A DNA stretch of 64,000 bases from Leptospira barantonii (GCF_002811925.1 NZ_NPDS01000002.1:748501-812500), one strand, 5' to 3'; shown: positions 29,184-50,909, counted from the first letter of the stretch. The notes: generated by a model not told the origin, from the sequence alone. Made by a program: numbers and translations.

Positions 29184-30479
29184 TCAAGGGAGAATGGAAA
29201 GAAGGGATTCTTTTTGGTTTTCTTCCGGGTTTTCGAGTACATGAGACAGAAGTTTTCCGAGTACGGTCCCGATTTCCTTGGGAGGTAGGTTCGGTCGGGC
29301 CTTGAGAATATCCTCTCCCCGAAGCGCCAATTCCGTCACCAGAAGGGCTTGTGGTTGTTCGAGGAGGCCGATGATTCTTTCAAAATTGAAAAAAGTCCGC
29401 AGATTAGGATCGTAAGTATATGCAAGATTTAGAATGTGTTCCACTACGGCTCTCAGATGTTCTCTTCCGGCGTGCAAACAGGAAGGGTGCAAAAGAATTC
29501 TTCTTACATCGGAATCTTTAAGTTCGTTTGCGTTCTTCCTGGAAAGCAAAGACGCGAGCATAGACGAAAAGAATAAAGAATCCTTTGTGTTCTGATTGGA
29601 ATAACGCAGATCCTTCATAAACTGTTTTGCGGAATTTACGTCTTCAAAATTTCCGAACAACCAAGCGTGTAAGAAACTGAGCCGCAGGCTTTGTGGAAAA
29701 ATCGGAAGTTCTCGAATCTTTTCCGCGACGTCTAAGTTTTCGTTCGGATATAGTTTTACGTTCGTGAACAATTCTAAGATGGAAAACTCACGAAACAAAC
29801 ACAATGCGGGGGCAGGGTTCGAAGTCTTTAAGGTTTTGTTCAACTCGTCGTGAACCCTTTCTTTGGAAACCTTTGCAGTTATGTTTCTGCATTGAAGAAT
29901 CGCCTTTGCTGTGTTCGACTCCAACGTAAATCCCAAACTGCTTACAAAACGAATCGCTCGGATCGGTCTGAGTCCGTCTTCGGTGAATCTTTCGATCGGA
30001 TTTCCGATCGTTCGAATGATCTTGTTTCGAATGTCTTCCAGACCGGAATGTTCATCGATGAGAACTTTCTTTTCCAGATCGAGAGCAAGAGCGTTCATCG
30101 TAAAGTCCCTGCGTTTTAGATCCTCGCTTAAGGAAACTCCGAACTCCACCGTTTCCGGTCTTCTTCCGTCTACATAATCCGCGTCCTTGCGAAACGTAGT
30201 GATTTCGTAGGCGCGATCTTGGATCAAAACTGTAACGGTTCCGTGTTTGATTCCGGTGGGAACGGTTCTTTTAAAAAGGGTAAGAATTTTTTCGGGCAAC
30301 AACGAAGTAGTAAGATCGAATTCATCGGGAACCTTGGAAAGCACGAGATCGCGCACGGATCCGCCGATCAGATAACATTCTCCGCCTTCGTCACGGATGG
30401 TTCTTGTGATAGCGATCATGTCCTCCCGAAAAACATCGGGAATTTTTTCGATCAGGGAAGAAGGATCGACATCAATCAT
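29184..30479 (-). CDS. CCA tRNA nucleotidyltransferase / poly(A) polymerase family
   Basis: 431 aa class-II nucleotidyltransferase. The head domain shows LIGGSVRD, the metal-binding Asp pair in [18 protein letters not shown] and [13 protein letters not shown], followed by the RNA-binding block [16 protein letters not shown]. This family either adds CCA to tRNA 3' ends or polyadenylates RNA; the two cannot be separated safely by eye. None of the three tRNA genes in this window encodes its CCA, so a CCA-adding enzyme is required in this organism. The start overlaps the preceding lipoprotein stop by 8 nt. Confidence 0.9.
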   Translation of the reverse strand: MIDVDPSSLIEKIPDVFREDMIAITRTIRDEGGECYLIGGSVRDLVLSKVPDEFDLTTSLLPEKILTLFKRTVPTGIKHGTVTVLIQDRAYEITTFRKDADYVDGRRPETVEFGVSLSEDLKRRDFTMNALALDLEKKVLIDEHSGLEDIRNKIIRTIGNPIERFTEDGLRPIRAIRFVSSLGFTLESNTAKAILQCRNITAKVSKERVHDELNKTLKTSNPAPALCLFREFSILELFTNVKLYPNENLDVAEKIRELPIFPQSLRLSFLHAWLFGNFEDVNSAKQFMKDLRYSNQNTKDSLFFSSMLASLLSRKNANELKDSDVRRILLHPSCLHAGREHLRAVVEHILNLAYTYDPNLRTFFNFERIIGLLEQPQALLVTELALRGEDILKARPNLPPKEIGTVLGKLLSHVLENPEENQKESLLSILP

Positions 30480-30886
30480 TTTGGATCATTTTTTTCCAAA
30501 GATTTCCGTATCGATTTTTGAGGGTTGGATTGTTTTCCAGAATCGTATCGATTTTCTTTTTCCATTCCGGGTCGACCGTGATCTGACTGAATGGAAGTTC
30601 CGTTTTTTCGGAAAGAATCTTATCGATCCCGGCCGAAGTTTTTTCAGTCGCCAAATCGCAGAGATCCTTGGAATCAGCCGCTTCCTTTTGAGAGGATTCG
30701 GAAAGACAGAGGAGCAACATCTCCTCGAATTTTTCTTCCTTTTGAAGGGAGATCAATTTGTCCTTGAGAGAACGTCCGCAGGAAGAAGTTGAGAATAAAA
30801 AAACAAAACTCAAAAAAGTAAGAAACAAAATTCTTCCCAAAGAAAGAATGGAAACGAAGGGGGGTTCGTTTTGAATCCGCAGATTC

Positions 30887-31704
<818 letters not shown>

Positions 31705-31713
31705 GCTTCCTAG

Positions 31714-32481
<768 letters not shown>

Positions 32482-32531
32482 GAATCTCCCCTAAATCATA
32501 CTTGTCAGTTCCGTTTATTCCCGTAGAACGG

Positions 32532-33266
32532 ATGAATATGGCAAAAAAAATCATCGTCGTAGGTGCATCTAGCGGTATCGGAAAAGAATTATCGGTTCTT
32601 CTTTTGGAACAAGGACATACGGTCACTCTGGTAGCCCGCCGTGACAAGGAATTGAAAACGATCGCGGCTCCTTTTAAATCAAACGCATTCATCATCAAAC
32701 ACGACGTCACCAATTTCGACCAAGCGGACTCGACGTTTCAAAAAGCGGTGAAGTCCATGAAAGGTCTCGACGAGATTTATTTCGCATCGGGAATTATGTA
32801 CGATATCAAACCGGAAGAATTCGACACCGAAAAGGATATCGAGATGTTGAACACGAATCTTTTAGGTTGTGTCGCTTGGTTGAATCCTGCGGCAAGTCTT
32901 TTTCAGAAACAAAAAAGCGGTAAGATCATCGGGATCTCTTCGATCGCGGGCGATCGTGGTAGAAGAGGGAATCCAGTTTACAATACTTCCAAGGCTGGAA
33001 TGAACACGTATCTCGAAGCTCTGAGAAATCGTCTGAGCGTTTTGGGAGTTCAAGTTCTCACTGTAAAACCAGGTTTTATCGATACGGCGATGACACAGGG
33101 AATGAAAGGTCTTTTCTGGTTGATCACCGCTAAGGAAGCGGCGACCACCATTCTCAAAGCCGCGGATGCGGGTAAGGAAAATATTTACGTTCCGGCTCGT
33201 TGGGGACTCGTGGGTTTGATCATCCGTTCGATTCCTTCTTTTATCTTTAAACGTCTTTCTATCTAA
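32532..33266 (+). CDS. Short-chain dehydrogenase, DprE2-like
   Basis: 244 aa. Rossmann fold with cofactor motif GASSGIG near residue 13 and the catalytic Ser/Tyr/Lys set in [20 protein letters not shown]. The [16 protein letters not shown] layout is that of DprE2, the reductase that finishes epimerisation of polyprenyl-phosphoryl ribose to arabinose in actinobacteria. The very next gene is a DprE1-like oxidase, which is the main reason for this reading. The start at 32532 (MNMAKKII) is chosen over a longer in-frame ORF because the fold begins at once. Confidence 0.8.
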   Translation: MNMAKKIIVVGASSGIGKELSVLLLEQGHTVTLVARRDKELKTIAAPFKSNAFIIKHDVTNFDQADSTFQKAVKSMKGLDEIYFASGIMYDIKPEEFDTEKDIEMLNTNLLGCVAWLNPAASLFQKQKSGKIIGISSIAGDRGRRGNPVYNTSKAGMNTYLEALRNRLSVLGVQVLTVKPGFIDTAMTQGMKGLFWLITAKEAATTILKAADAGKENIYVPARWGLVGLIIRSIPSFIFKRLSI

Positions 33267-33291
33267 ACCTGAATTACGAAAGGGTAATATT

Positions 33292-34788
<1,497 letters not shown>

Positions 34789-34791
34789 TCT

Positions 34792-36321
<1,530 letters not shown>

Positions 36322-36338
36322 TCCCGGAATCTTAAATT

Positions 36339-37472
36339 ATGAAAAAAAGAAATATCACCTATGTAATCCCGTGTTTGAACGAGGAAAAAACTCTTCCTCT
36401 TGTTTTGGAAAAACTCGTTAAGCTCAAGAAAGAATTAAAACAATACAACGTTGAAATTCTGGTTTCGGACAACGGAAGCGAGGATAAGTCCGTATCGATC
36501 GCAAAAAAATACGGAGCGAAGGTCGTTCACTGTAAGGAAAGAGGGTACGGAGCCGCATTGAATTTCGGAATTACGAACGCGAGCGGGGAAGTTGTCCTTT
36601 TCGCGGACGCGGATGACACTTACGACTTTCTCGAATCTCCCGCTCTCCTTGCGGAAATTGAGAAAGGCGCTGAGTTTGTGATCGGTTCCCGTTTGGACGG
36701 AAAAATTCACAAGGGTGCGATGCCGTTTTTGCACCGTTATCTTGGAACTCCGGTCATCAACTGGATTATCAATCTATTATATTCAAAAAAAGGAAATCGC
36801 GTTAAGGACGCAAATTCCGGCTTTCGTTGTTTTTTGAAAAAGAAATATCTGGAATGGGAAATCGAAAGCACCGGAATGGAGTTCGCATCCGAAATGCTCG
36901 TAAAAGCGCTTCGAAGCGGTGTGAAACTTTCTCACGTTCCGATCAGTTTGCATCCAGACGTTGCGGGAAGAGTTCCTCATTTAAGAACTTGGAGAGACGG
37001 GATGAGACATCTTTTGCAGATTATGATCCATTCTCAACAGCTCTTTTATTATACGGGCTTTGCACTTTTCTTTTTCGGTTGGGCGGTTACAATCCTCGGA
37101 TACTTTACCGGAATCGTTGCGATCGGTCCGTTTCATATATTCGGAATTCATTCTTTAACCGTTTCCTTGCTTGTTGCCACCTTGGGACAAACCGTTTGGG
37201 CGATCGGGCTTTTTCTTGCGGCTCGTAAGATTCCGGAGATGAGACTTTATTCTAAGTTGAATTTGTTGTCCGAGGATCTTCTCTTTTGGTATTCCGCGAG
37301 AATGATTTTTTTCGTCTTTTTGCTTTTCGCGTTTATCGTTTTCCGTTGGTGGAGAAATTCCTTTCAAGTTCTGGATCTGGAAAAGGAAATTTTGATGATT
37401 AGTTTTTTAAGCGTTCAGATTTTAAATCTGATCGGGCAGACGATCACGGCACATTTGTTAAAGCGAACGTAG
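36339..37472 (+). CDS. GT2 glycosyltransferase, polyprenyl-phosphate sugar synthase type
   Basis: 377 aa. The GT-A domain covers residues 1-230: [20 protein letters not shown] at the start, DNGSEDKS for the nucleotide, the metal motif in [11 protein letters not shown], and [13 protein letters not shown]. Four C-terminal helices follow (for example [20 protein letters not shown]). The layout is that of dolichol/undecaprenyl-phosphate mannosyl or glucosyl transferases, which load the lipid carrier used by GT-C enzymes. It closes the plus-strand cluster that starts with the DprE pair. The sugar is unknown. Confidence 0.85.
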   Translation: MKKRNITYVIPCLNEEKTLPLVLEKLVKLKKELKQYNVEILVSDNGSEDKSVSIAKKYGAKVVHCKERGYGAALNFGITNASGEVVLFADADDTYDFLESPALLAEIEKGAEFVIGSRLDGKIHKGAMPFLHRYLGTPVINWIINLLYSKKGNRVKDANSGFRCFLKKKYLEWEIESTGMEFASEMLVKALRSGVKLSHVPISLHPDVAGRVPHLRTWRDGMRHLLQIMIHSQQLFYYTGFALFFFGWAVTILGYFTGIVAIGPFHIFGIHSLTVSLLVATLGQTVWAIGLFLAARKIPEMRLYSKLNLLSEDLLFWYSARMIFFVFLLFAFIVFRWWRNSFQVLDLEKEILMISFLSVQILNLIGQTITAHLLKRT

Positions 37473-37520
37473 TTTGGAAAAAGGGAGGAATTTGATACTG
37501 TCCCTACAAGCTGAGTCGTA

Positions 37521-37558
37521 ATTTTTGCGGCCCCACCCTAACTTTGGGTGGGGGGCGA
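37521..37558. repeat. G/C-rich dispersed hairpin repeat
   Basis: CCCCACCC (37531-37538) pairs with GGGTGGGG (37546-37553), preceded by ATTTTTGCG and followed by a G-rich GGCGAGGTGG. A related copy lies at 57881-57928. It sits in the 218 bp between two converging genes and could terminate transcription in one or both directions. I know similar hairpins as a common dispersed repeat in pathogenic leptospires. Confidence 0.7.
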
Positions 37559-37690
37559 GGTGGTGGGAAGTTCGGACAAGTCCCTCACTACCACAAAATC
37601 CTCTTCTTCACAACGAAAAAATCACCGTCCTGTCGGAACACTTCCGAAATTATGGCTCAATCCATCCGGTTTATTGAATATTCCGAGCCC

Positions 37691-39319
<1,629 letters not shown>

Positions 39320-39324
39320 TTTGT

Positions 39325-41319
39325 TTATTCCGTAAATATAATATGAAACGGATCGGTCTTTTTACCTTCATCCAGAGAATGACTGATATCGGAGGTCGGA
39401 TCTTTTTTTCTCTGAACTTCCGCTTTTTCTTTCCAACAAACGGAGGAATACGGATTTTTTTGGACACAACGATCCAACAAGGATTCTCCCAAAGTTCTTT
39501 GGTTTGTGTCCTTCCGAAGGATTAAGGAAGCAAGAACCAAACTTTCTTCGGAACGAATCCAGATCTGATTCTTTACGATTTCTTCCGTCGGATAGGAGAA
39601 TCGGTTTTTTTTACCCGAAGCGGTTTTTTCTTTGTAAATCGAGAAGTTATCCGATTCGATTTCGTTCTGAACGGAGACCAAGATCAGGTTTCTCAATCTT
39701 TGATCCCAGGTAAGTTGAAAACATAAAAAGGCGATCGATATAAGCGCAATCACATAATCGATTTTGAATATGATCCCGCTTGGTTTAAAAGTTCCGAGCT
39801 TCGGACTCAAACGAATTCGGATCAAAGAGATACAAAGCACCGCTGGAATGAAAAAATGCTGCTCTCCCAGATTGAAATCAAAGAATTCATGAACGGAAAC
39901 GAAGACTAAAATTCCGCTTAGAAAAATTCCTAAATTGAAAACTTCCGAACTTTTGGAGGCTAACATACGATAGGCGAGAATCGCTAAATAACAGGCGATC
40001 CAGAGAAACACGACGGATCCTAAAATTCCAAGACTCGTAAAGGTTTCCACATAGAGATTGTGCGCTTGCGGATACGATCGGAAAGAATGTAGAAACCGAT
40101 AAAAATCATCATATCCCTTTCTTCCCGAATGAGTTCCCGGAAAATGAGCCAAAAGAGAATCTGCGTCCAATCCGATTCCAAAGATCGGAGAGTCCTGCAA
40201 AACGGATTGGAAATGAAAATTCCAAAGAGAGAAACGAATCCATAACGTTTCCGGGCTGAAATAACGGGTAGAGATTTCCTTTGGCACAAGAAAAACTGTG
40301 CCGATCAAAATCAAAAATATCACAACGGAAACTGAAATCAAAATTCTATAGAAATTTTGATTCTTACTCCAGCGAAATAGGAACAAACAAAAAGACGCAA
40401 GGGCAAAAGCCAATAAACTCGCTCGTGATTGGTTGAAAAATGCGAGATAGATTGCGATCAATCCGCCCGGAACCAAAATCCAAGAAAACCTGCGATATTG
40501 ATATGCGGTATAAAAAACGATCAAAGCTGAAAAGCTTGAGATAACTGCGATCGCAGAAACGGGAAACCCTGCGTATGTCAAAAAGAGAGGAGGTCTTAAG
40601 AGATCAAAAGGCCAAATCGTATGAAGCGCGGAAATCAAATTGATCGAGTTTAAGAGCAGATTTATGGAAAGAATCAGCAATAATCCTTTCTTGAGGAACC
40701 GACTCGGGTAGGACGATAACAGAAAGAAAATCAAAATTCCCGAAAGAATCAGACAAAGTTGCAAAAGGGAGGATTGGGATTTGTAAGAAAGCAGGGAAGA
40801 AATCAAAACAAGAAAAAAGAAAACCGAAACGATCGCGTGTAATCTTTGAAAGCGGATTCTTTTCGGTGCAAGATAGAAGAACGATGCGATCACAAAAAGC
40901 AAAAGTGGAACCGACTTGATGCTTGAGAAAAGCGGAGGAGAACAAGAAAACGCAACTGTGTGAACGAATAAAAAAATCGGATGAACGTTTTTAAAAAACA
41001 GATAGATCGTAATACAAAGAGCGGCCACATAAAGAAGTTTTAAGTTCAGCTTTTGAGGGAAATATACAAGGGGAGCTCGATTGATTCCGTTGATCGTGGA
41101 TAGTCCGATTAACAACAGACATGCTAAAAAGAAAAGAGGATGAATCTCCGACTTCTTTTTTTTATATGCGATTCCTACACAAACGGCCCAGACAAAAAAA
41201 CCGAATACGACTGAATCTCTGGATAAGGCGGGGTTGGAAGGATCAAAAAAGAATAATAGAGCAAGGGCAAAAACGACAATCAGAAGCGGAATGCTTTTAA
41301 AATTGAGATACTGACTCAT
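39325..41319 (-). CDS. O-antigen ligase / Wzy-like polymerase family protein
   Basis: 664 aa, about twelve helices. The large periplasmic loop near residues 385-440 includes [20 protein letters not shown] and [20 protein letters not shown]. The H-N-x-x-x-E/F and R-containing pattern is typical of WaaL/Wzy_C proteins, which transfer or polymerise polyprenyl-linked glycan. A C-terminal soluble tail of about 130 residues contains several Cys-x-Lys elements ([20 protein letters not shown]) and a TPR-like pattern. Works at the outer face of the inner membrane in surface polysaccharide assembly. Polymerase or ligase cannot be decided. Confidence 0.8.
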   Translation of the reverse strand: MSQYLNFKSIPLLIVVFALALLFFFDPSNPALSRDSVVFGFFVWAVCVGIAYKKKKSEIHPLFFLACLLLIGLSTINGINRAPLVYFPQKLNLKLLYVAALCITIYLFFKNVHPIFLFVHTVAFSCSPPLFSSIKSVPLLLFVIASFFYLAPKRIRFQRLHAIVSVFFFLVLISSLLSYKSQSSLLQLCLILSGILIFFLLSSYPSRFLKKGLLLILSINLLLNSINLISALHTIWPFDLLRPPLFLTYAGFPVSAIAVISSFSALIVFYTAYQYRRFSWILVPGGLIAIYLAFFNQSRASLLAFALASFCLFLFRWSKNQNFYRILISVSVVIFLILIGTVFLVPKEISTRYFSPETLWIRFSLWNFHFQSVLQDSPIFGIGLDADSLLAHFPGTHSGRKGYDDFYRFLHSFRSYPQAHNLYVETFTSLGILGSVVFLWIACYLAILAYRMLASKSSEVFNLGIFLSGILVFVSVHEFFDFNLGEQHFFIPAVLCISLIRIRLSPKLGTFKPSGIIFKIDYVIALISIAFLCFQLTWDQRLRNLILVSVQNEIESDNFSIYKEKTASGKKNRFSYPTEEIVKNQIWIRSEESLVLASLILRKDTNQRTLGESLLDRCVQKNPYSSVCWKEKAEVQRKKDPTSDISHSLDEGKKTDPFHIIFTE

Positions 41320-41430
41320 CTAAGTTTTGGTTCGATCTCTCTGAACAGGAATATTTGCAGAGTATCTTCGCTCCCCGATTTTAGCAATCAAGATTCTCCC
41401 GACAGGAAAAAGGTTCCGTCTTCCGAAAAA

Positions 41431-43182
41431 TCACAGGTTTTTTCGATACCAATTTTCTCGAATTCTATCTTCCCCGGTTCGGAAATAATAGGACTCGAAT
41501 TCGGAAAATTTTTCTTTCCGCGTTGGCGTATTTAGATTTTTGTATTCGTATTTATAAGAGTCCAAATAGGATTCGAAATTCACCGCATGAAACGAGGAGA
41601 TCTTAAGTAACTCCTTCATCACGGAGGGAGAATAGGTTAAGATTCTCCAAGGCGTCGAAAAATCTCCGGTCAAAAATTCATCGTATTCTTTTTTGATCGG
41701 AAGTCCGTCCGAGTAAAGAAGCAGATGTACGTTTCTATCTTTTAGATATTGAAAAGGAGTCGGTTTGCCGTGGCCGACTCTCCCTCGTTCCTGGGACTGA
41801 CTTCTGGCGATCACCGGATCTGTCAGACCCGCTTCGGTTTCGATCGCCAAAACCGGATTTAGATAATAGATCAAAATACATTCCGAACCTACAAACGCGA
41901 CCCGGACCTTCGAAGATTCAAAGTGCTTTCTCCAAGGTAGAATTCGATTCCTAACCCTTTCCGTACTTTCTCTTTTATAAATTTGATTTTCGTCCGCGAT
42001 TTCGTGTACAACGGGAATGGGTGTCCCCTTGTAAATATCCCAGCGCAATAGGATCAGAATCGGGATTCCGTAAAGAAACACGTTTGCGATTCTTTTCCAC
42101 TGAGGATATTTTTTTTGAAAGGTAAGAATCTCACGTTCCGTCCAGACGAATAGCAGAGGAAGAATGGGGAGATAAAAACGGGAAAACATAAAGTCCCCGC
42201 CGATCCAAGTATAATACCCGGCGTATAAAATGGGGAATAAAACGAGAAGAATCCAGTCGGCCCTTTGGGTTTCATTCTTCCCTTGGAAAAAACCTTTTTG
42301 AATCGTTTTATAAAAGCTCCAAAGAACAAATCCGCCAAAAGGAATCAACGCGTAATACATTTTCAAGAAGGATGTTAAGTAAAGAAGGCCCTGGGAAAGA
42401 TAAACACTTCCTCCGGATTTCGCGTAAAAAGTATTCGGTAGTAGGTTTCCATAATATTCCAATTTCCAAATATAGAAAAGCGCGGGGGAAGAATATTCTA
42501 CAACGAGAATTCCAAAGGACGGGTTGAGGATGGCCGAACGAAACGATTGAAGTCGAATCGTTTGAAAAAAAGAAGCCGCGATGTAAAGACCTACCAACGC
42601 ATGAAAGAGGGCTCCATCGGGACGGTTCAAACAACTCAAGCAAGAAAGAAATACGCCAGGTATTAATTTATAATAAGTTATTTCCTTTGTTTGTAATAAA
42701 TGATAAGAAGCGGCTAAGAATAAAAATCCGTGTAAGGAGGTTTCCAGACCTCCCGTTGCAAAAACTCGGTTGTGATGCAGTAATACGAAACAGGAAAGCG
42801 CGAACGGAAACGAAAATTCTTCCCTGGAAAACTTTCTCCAAAATAAAAAAAGATAAATGCAGATTCCTAAAAAGGAAAGAATACCGAAAAAGTAAGTGGC
42901 ATCTACCGGATCAATCTTCTCCGTTAGATGAAACGGAATCATAAGAACCGTCCAAAGAAAATTCGTATAACCTTCAACGAATTCTCCTTCGTTAAAAACC
43001 AAACCCTTTCCTTCGGCAAAATTCTTCGCATAACGCAGACTAATGAACGCGTCATCCGAAATCCAACGCATTTGATAAGAGGAAACGACGCCGAATAAAA
43101 TCAGCAGAATGCTAAAAGTGAAATACAAAATGTGTTTCAAATTCGCATTCCTTTTTTCGTAAGTAATATGACTAAGACTCAT
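41431..43182 (-). CDS. GT-C glycosyltransferase, AftB-like
   Basis: 583 aa with eleven or so helices. The first periplasmic loop reads [18 protein letters not shown] and continues [20 protein letters not shown]. This DDA(F/Y)I..RYA-N...G.GLV.N.GE.VEGYTN pattern is the one I associate with mycobacterial AftB, which transfers arabinofuranose from decaprenyl-phosphate. A second conserved element is [13 protein letters not shown]. The C-terminus is a soluble periplasmic domain (about 150 residues). With DprE1/DprE2-like genes 8 kb away it suggests use of a polyprenyl-arabinose type donor, but the sugar is inferred. Confidence 0.7.
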   Translation of the reverse strand: MSLSHITYEKRNANLKHILYFTFSILLILFGVVSSYQMRWISDDAFISLRYAKNFAEGKGLVFNEGEFVEGYTNFLWTVLMIPFHLTEKIDPVDATYFFGILSFLGICIYLFLFWRKFSREEFSFPFALSCFVLLHHNRVFATGGLETSLHGFLFLAASYHLLQTKEITYYKLIPGVFLSCLSCLNRPDGALFHALVGLYIAASFFQTIRLQSFRSAILNPSFGILVVEYSSPALFYIWKLEYYGNLLPNTFYAKSGGSVYLSQGLLYLTSFLKMYYALIPFGGFVLWSFYKTIQKGFFQGKNETQRADWILLVLFPILYAGYYTWIGGDFMFSRFYLPILPLLFVWTEREILTFQKKYPQWKRIANVFLYGIPILILLRWDIYKGTPIPVVHEIADENQIYKRESTERVRNRILPWRKHFESSKVRVAFVGSECILIYYLNPVLAIETEAGLTDPVIARSQSQERGRVGHGKPTPFQYLKDRNVHLLLYSDGLPIKKEYDEFLTGDFSTPWRILTYSPSVMKELLKISSFHAVNFESYLDSYKYEYKNLNTPTRKEKFSEFESYYFRTGEDRIRENWYRKNL

Positions 43183-43245
43183 TGTTTTTTTGCGGTTAGC
43201 GGAATTTCCTTGTAGGATTGAGACAGTCCAAAAACGTGTAACTGA

Positions 43246-44529
43246 ATGATTAAGCCTTCCGGCACGTTTCCGAAAACGAAATTAGAATGGGATTTATGGT
43301 TCCAGGCTGGAGAGATCATTCCTTTTTTTCAACCGATCCTTTCCGTGGAAAGAGATTCTATTTTCGGTTATGAAACCCTGGGAAGGTTCAGGGATCAATC
43401 CGGAAATATTCATTCTCTTGGTCCTTTCTTTTTGGATGCGGAAGCGGGTGTCATCGATCCGAACGAAAGAAAAGAGATCTACAATCTCAAAAGAGAAGTG
43501 GATCGCGACCTTCGTAAGAAGGCGATTCTTCATCTTTTAAAAAATCAGGATCGTTTTCCGGACGCAAAATTATTCTTAAATATTTCTCCAGCGTATATGA
43601 GAGATCATATCGAAGATGAGGAGGTAGATCCTTATACGATTCGACTCGTTCAAGAGTTGGGTCTGGATCCTTCCAAGATCGTGATCGAAATCGTGGAGGA
43701 ACATTTCGACGGAAGTATAGAAAGTTTAAGACCTCTGATTTCCAGATACAAACGGGAAGGTTTTCTGGTCGCGATCGACGATCTTGGTTCCCGTTCTTCG
43801 AACTTGGATCGTATCGGAATCTTTCATCCGGATATTTTAAAAGTGGATTTGCAGATGCTTCGGCATTCGGTCACTTCCAGAAACTTTCAGGAAATTCTTT
43901 TTACGATCTCGAGACTTTCGGAATCCTTAGGTTGTTCTCTTTTGTTTGAAGGAATCGAAAACGAAACCGAACTCTTTCAATCTTTGACGTACAGCGCGCG
44001 GTTTTTACAGGGATTCTATTTCGCGGAAGCGCTTCCGGATATGATCGGTCAGGAAGAATTGAAACTCAGGTTCTCCGAGTTACACGAACTTTTCTTTCAT
44101 CATAAACGTTTTCAACTGATGAGGCAGATCAAACACGAAAAAGAATCGGAGGAGAAGCTGGATCTTTCGGGAATTCTCGTAAACAACGAAGGCGAGTTTT
44201 GTTCGATTCAAATCCAGAATCCGAGCGTTCTAAGCGACTTTGTGTTTCGAATTTACGTTACGAACCTTACGGGAAGTCAACTTTCTCCGAATTATATGAG
44301 GATCGGAGAGGTTTCAATGGACGTGGATTCTTCCTTTATCGGAAGGAACTGGAGTTGGAGACCGTATTTCCTCGAACAATTCTACAAATCCATGAAGGAT
44401 ACTCGTTCGGAATGGATCATCAGCAATCCTTACTACGATATCAGCTACGAGATTCTTTTGGTGACTTACAGCAAACGTCTTCCCGACGGAAACGTCCTTT
44501 TTGTGGACGTGCAAGTTCCTGAATATTGA
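43246..44529 (+). CDS. EAL-domain cyclic-di-GMP phosphodiesterase with YkuI_C-like domain
   Basis: 427 aa. The EAL domain covers residues about 20-260. The signature EALxR is ETLGR here, metal and catalytic residues appear in [34 protein letters not shown] and FEGIENE, and QGFYFAEAL closes the domain. All expected acidic residues seem present, so it is likely active. The C-terminal 140 residues contain [18 protein letters not shown] and [11 protein letters not shown], matching the YkuI_C Cache-like domain of the B. subtilis protein YkuI. No membrane segment. It converges on the PilZ-like gene with 10 bp between stops. Confidence 0.88.
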   Translation: MIKPSGTFPKTKLEWDLWFQAGEIIPFFQPILSVERDSIFGYETLGRFRDQSGNIHSLGPFFLDAEAGVIDPNERKEIYNLKREVDRDLRKKAILHLLKNQDRFPDAKLFLNISPAYMRDHIEDEEVDPYTIRLVQELGLDPSKIVIEIVEEHFDGSIESLRPLISRYKREGFLVAIDDLGSRSSNLDRIGIFHPDILKVDLQMLRHSVTSRNFQEILFTISRLSESLGCSLLFEGIENETELFQSLTYSARFLQGFYFAEALPDMIGQEELKLRFSELHELFFHHKRFQLMRQIKHEKESEEKLDLSGILVNNEGEFCSIQIQNPSVLSDFVFRIYVTNLTGSQLSPNYMRIGEVSMDVDSSFIGRNWSWRPYFLEQFYKSMKDTRSEWIISNPYYDISYEILLVTYSKRLPDGNVLFVDVQVPEY

Positions 44530-44539
44530 AGAATTTGAA

Positions 44540-45716
<1,177 letters not shown>

Positions 45717-45734
45717 GAAGGAGGGGAAATTCTC

Positions 45735-45763
45735 TTGATCTCAGCTCTCTGTTTACCTTTTAT
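45735..45763 (+). promoter_or_regulatory. Possible promoter of guaB
   Basis: TTGATC (45735-45740) and TTTTAT (45758-45763) are spaced by 17 bp, four of six matches to each sigma-70 consensus box. A transcript would start about 14 nt before the guaB ATG and keep the AAGGA ribosome site. Weak evidence. Confidence 0.3.
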
Positions 45764-45780
45764 GTACTAGGTAAGGAATA

Positions 45781-47310
<1,530 letters not shown>

Positions 47311-47312
47311 AT

Positions 47313-48095
47313 TTGATTCGGATTCTTGCGCTTACGGTCGGTTTTTTGGCTCTCACCATTCTGAGCCGAGAAACAAACCCGCAAGGATCCGCGATCCGAG
47401 TCGCCCAAGAATTGGTGGCAAGGCTCGATCAGGCTCTTATAAAATCCAACCAAGGATTGATCAAAGGAAATTTGATTCTCATCCGAAGAACCGGAGAAAC
47501 TTGGAGTTGGGATGTGAGCATCTTTCGAAAGGAAGAAGATACTCTTTATCTATTTGAAAGCCGTGGCCGCGGACTCGAATATAAGATTTTGATCAAGGAC
47601 GAGGGAGAACAGATCTATGCGTTCAACGTCCTTTCCAAAAAGATTTTTCGAAAGGTGGACGAGGAGAAATACGAATCCCATCTTGCGACCGGTTTTAGTT
47701 TTATAGATTTATCCGGAGTATCGTATCAGGCGAACTACAACCCGATCGTACAAAGCGATCTGAAAACCGCCGATCATTCCTTCAAACGGGTTTCACTCAA
47801 ACCCATCATTCCTTATTTTTATTCCAAGCTGATTCTACTTTTGGATCTGGATTCTTTAAAACCGACCCGATTGGATTTTCACGACCGAGACGGGGTTTTG
47901 TTCAAAACGATGAACATCAAATACGGACCCGTAAAGGTAAAACAAAATCAGAAGATCACAAAAGAAGAACACGCAAACCGTCTTGAAATGTTGGATCTGA
48001 ACACGGGTTCTATCAGTGTATTAGAATATACTGAAATAGACAAGGAAGTAAAACCGGATCCTTCCTTGTTTGATCTCGCAAACCTCAATCGATAA
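47313..48095 (+). CDS. LolA-like outer-membrane lipoprotein-sorting protein
   Basis: 260 aa from a TTG at 47313. A short signal segment ([15 protein letters not shown]) is followed by a beta-rich body ([60 protein letters not shown]). This is the open-barrel pattern of the LolA-like/TP0789 group of periplasmic lipoprotein carriers. It follows guaB by 2 bp and precedes rsmE by 13 bp, so it is in a housekeeping operon. Confidence 0.7.
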   Translation: MIRILALTVGFLALTILSRETNPQGSAIRVAQELVARLDQALIKSNQGLIKGNLILIRRTGETWSWDVSIFRKEEDTLYLFESRGRGLEYKILIKDEGEQIYAFNVLSKKIFRKVDEEKYESHLATGFSFIDLSGVSYQANYNPIVQSDLKTADHSFKRVSLKPIIPYFYSKLILLLDLDSLKPTRLDFHDRDGVLFKTMNIKYGPVKVKQNQKITKEEHANRLEMLDLNTGSISVLEYTEIDKEVKPDPSLFDLANLNR

Positions 48096-48108
48096 AAGGA
48101 TTCACACC

Positions 48109-48825
48109 TTGGAAGAATCGATTCTTTTTAGAAGGGAATGGAATTCGGAGAGTCCATTCTCCCTCAACAAGGAGGAAGTTTCCCATCTCAAAGCCCTTAG
48201 AATTTTTACGGAAGATAAGATCCTGCGCGTATTCAACGGGATCGGATCGGAATGGGTTTACCACGTAAAAGCGAGCGCCTTACAAGGAACTCTGGAAGAA
48301 ACGAAAAGTCATCCGAAACCGTCTTCCATTTCCGGAATTGCCACCGCGATTCCGAAAGGAAATCGACTCGAATGGCTTTTGCAAAAGGGAACCGAACTCG
48401 GGCTCACACATTTCTATTTTTTAAACTTCGAACAATCCGATCGAAAGGATTTCAATATCACAAGGGTTCAAAAGATCGTGGAAGAAGCGGCGATTCAGTC
48501 CAAAAGAATTTTTCTTCCCGAGGTCTACGCTCCGGTTACGCTAAAGGAATTCTTAGATTCTCGGGAGAATGAAATCTCGGAAACGCAACCAAAAGAAACA
48601 AAACCGTTCATCTATCAATTCGATCCGAAAGGAGAATCGAATCTTCAACCTGAATTTTTTCGGAATGCAATTTGGATCATCGGACCCGAAGGAGGATTTC
48701 GGGAAAAAGAGATGAATCTATTGAAGGAAAAGAAAGTTCTCGGAGTAAAGGCGGGTGATTCTATCTTAAAAATCGAGACCGCCGGAATCTTTGCGGCCTC
48801 GATGTTTCGTTTCTTTACTTGTTGA
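48109..48825 (+). CDS. rsmE: 16S rRNA m3U1498 methyltransferase RsmE
   Basis: 238 aa, SPOUT-class methyltransferase that methylates U1498 of 16S rRNA. Recognised from [20 protein letters not shown] near the N-terminus, [20 protein letters not shown] in the middle and the knotted C-terminal motifs [16 protein letters not shown] and [16 protein letters not shown]. The start is TTG at 48109, with AAGGA 8 nt upstream; an earlier in-frame start would overlap the previous gene by 26 nt. Its 3' end overlaps the convergent lipoprotein gene by 11 bp. Confidence 0.92.
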   Translation: MEESILFRREWNSESPFSLNKEEVSHLKALRIFTEDKILRVFNGIGSEWVYHVKASALQGTLEETKSHPKPSSISGIATAIPKGNRLEWLLQKGTELGLTHFYFLNFEQSDRKDFNITRVQKIVEEAAIQSKRIFLPEVYAPVTLKEFLDSRENEISETQPKETKPFIYQFDPKGESNLQPEFFRNAIWIIGPEGGFREKEMNLLKEKKVLGVKAGDSILKIETAGIFAASMFRFFTC

Positions 48826-49099
48826 GAGCGCTGTATTGTAAGTAAAGAGTCAAGATATTGCAATTGGTCGAACACGCGGCAGTGCACGTATTGAGAGATT
48901 GCATGTTCGCCGCAGTTACGGTGGACCCGTAAGTAGCGGAGCAAGTTGCGTTACAAGAATCGATCGTTCCACCCGGACCGCAGGCAAGAATGTAATTGAA
49001 AAAAGCTTTATCACTGGTTTCGTCGTGTCTTGCATGACAACCCAAAACAACGGTGGAAAGTAAAAGAAAGAATAGAATGATTGAAGATAATTTCCTCAT
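48815..49099 (-). CDS. Small Cys-rich lipoprotein
   Basis: 94 aa. The signal ([17 protein letters not shown]) ends in a lipobox, and the mature chain has about seven further Cys ([29 protein letters not shown]). A disulfide-stabilised surface or periplasmic domain is likely. The ATG at 49097-49099 has AGGG about 11 nt upstream; an ATG 18 nt earlier is possible. Convergent with and overlapping rsmE. No family known to me. Confidence 0.65.
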   Translation of the reverse strand: MRKLSSIILFFLLLSTVVLGCHARHDETSDKAFFNYILACGPGGTIDSCNATCSATYGSTVTAANMQSLNTCTAACSTNCNILTLYLQYSALNK

Positions 49100-49190
49100 A
49101 AATGTATGATCCCTCATCTCGGAATTTCGCGTAAATCAAAAAAGATTGGACACTGTAAGATTCCACACCCAAACTTTCTAGTACCACTTT

Positions 49191-49391
49191 ATGAAAGTTA
49201 ACGGAAAACCGCTTCGCCTTTCCGAACTGGAATCTACGGAAATTCATTCCTTATTAGAATATTTGAAACTTAGACCGGAAATGGTTGCCATTCAGAGAAA
49301 CGGAAACATTTTAAAACGAGAAATTTGGAGCCAAATCGAGTTGAAAGAAGAGGACCAAGTGGAAATTCTCAGGTTTGTCGGTGGGGGTTGA
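49191..49391 (+). CDS. thiS: Sulfur-carrier protein ThiS
   Basis: 66 aa ubiquitin-like sulfur carrier, ending in the required Gly-Gly (RFVGGG). The body reads [14 protein letters not shown] then [15 protein letters not shown], the ThiS pattern. ThiF-type adenylation and ThiG use its thiocarboxylate to build the thiazole of thiamine. thiG and thiF are not in this window. The leader of about 90 bp shows no TPP riboswitch motif. The downstream thiE frame begins inside its last codons. Confidence 0.88.
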   Translation: MKVNGKPLRLSELESTEIHSLLEYLKLRPEMVAIQRNGNILKREIWSQIELKEEDQVEILRFVGGG

Positions 49392-50034
49392 ACCTATCTC
49401 CTGGCCCGAGCCGGGAATTTATCCCATTTTAGATTTTGATTTTTGCAAAAAGAAGAATCTCGATCTTTTCGATCTTCCGAAACTTTGGTTGGAATATCCG
49501 GATCTCGTTCCGTTTGCTCAGATTCGCGCCAAAAACGTTTCCATTTCTGAATTGGAACGTCTTGTAAAATCTCTTCAAGATGGTTATCCTAACGTTCCTT
49601 GGATTTTGAACGATCATTGGAAACAGGCGATGCTTTGGAACTGTTTCGGCGCTCATGTCGGGAAAGAAGACTACGAGGTTTTGACCGACGCGGAAAAAAA
49701 ACATTTATCCGAATCGGAACTCTTTCTCGGAACCTCGTCTCATTCGTTGGAAGAGGTGAAGAATTTAGATTCTTCTCTTTGGGATTATACCGGGTTGGGA
49801 CCGATTTTTCCGACGGAGAATAAGGACGACGCGAAGTCCGCGGTGGGCACCGATACTTTGGGACGAATACAAAGGGAATCTACTTTGCCCGTTACTTTGA
49901 TCGGCGGGATTCAAGTATCGAATTTGGATTTGATTTTGAAGGAAGGGGCCTTTCTACTTTCGAGCATTTCCATGGCCTGTTTGGAAAAAGAATTTAGGGC
50001 CGCGGCGTTAAAAATACGGGAACAAAATCGGTAA
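49375..50034 (+). CDS. thiE: Thiamine-phosphate synthase ThiE-like
   Basis: 219 aa. The TIM barrel of ThiE joins HMP-PP and thiazole-phosphate. Visible are IYPILDFDF (usual LY.I.D), [20 protein letters not shown] for the phosphate region, [48 protein letters not shown] and the TLIGGI phosphate loop. Some loops differ from E. coli ThiE, so the assignment rests on the combined pattern and the position next to thiS. Starts at TTG 49375 or GTG 49381, overlapping thiS by 11-17 nt. Confidence 0.82.
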   Translation: MSVGVEPISWPEPGIYPILDFDFCKKKNLDLFDLPKLWLEYPDLVPFAQIRAKNVSISELERLVKSLQDGYPNVPWILNDHWKQAMLWNCFGAHVGKEDYEVLTDAEKKHLSESELFLGTSSHSLEEVKNLDSSLWDYTGLGPIFPTENKDDAKSAVGTDTLGRIQRESTLPVTLIGGIQVSNLDLILKEGAFLLSSISMACLEKEFRAAALKIREQNR

Positions 50035-50078
50035 GTTTCAATTGACTCTGAACTTATGTCGTATAGGATGTCTTTAGG

Positions 50079-50909
<831 letters not shown>

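Noticed and set aside
49100..49190. TPP riboswitch before thiS
   Set aside because: The leader is too short and no CTGAGA-type core is visible.
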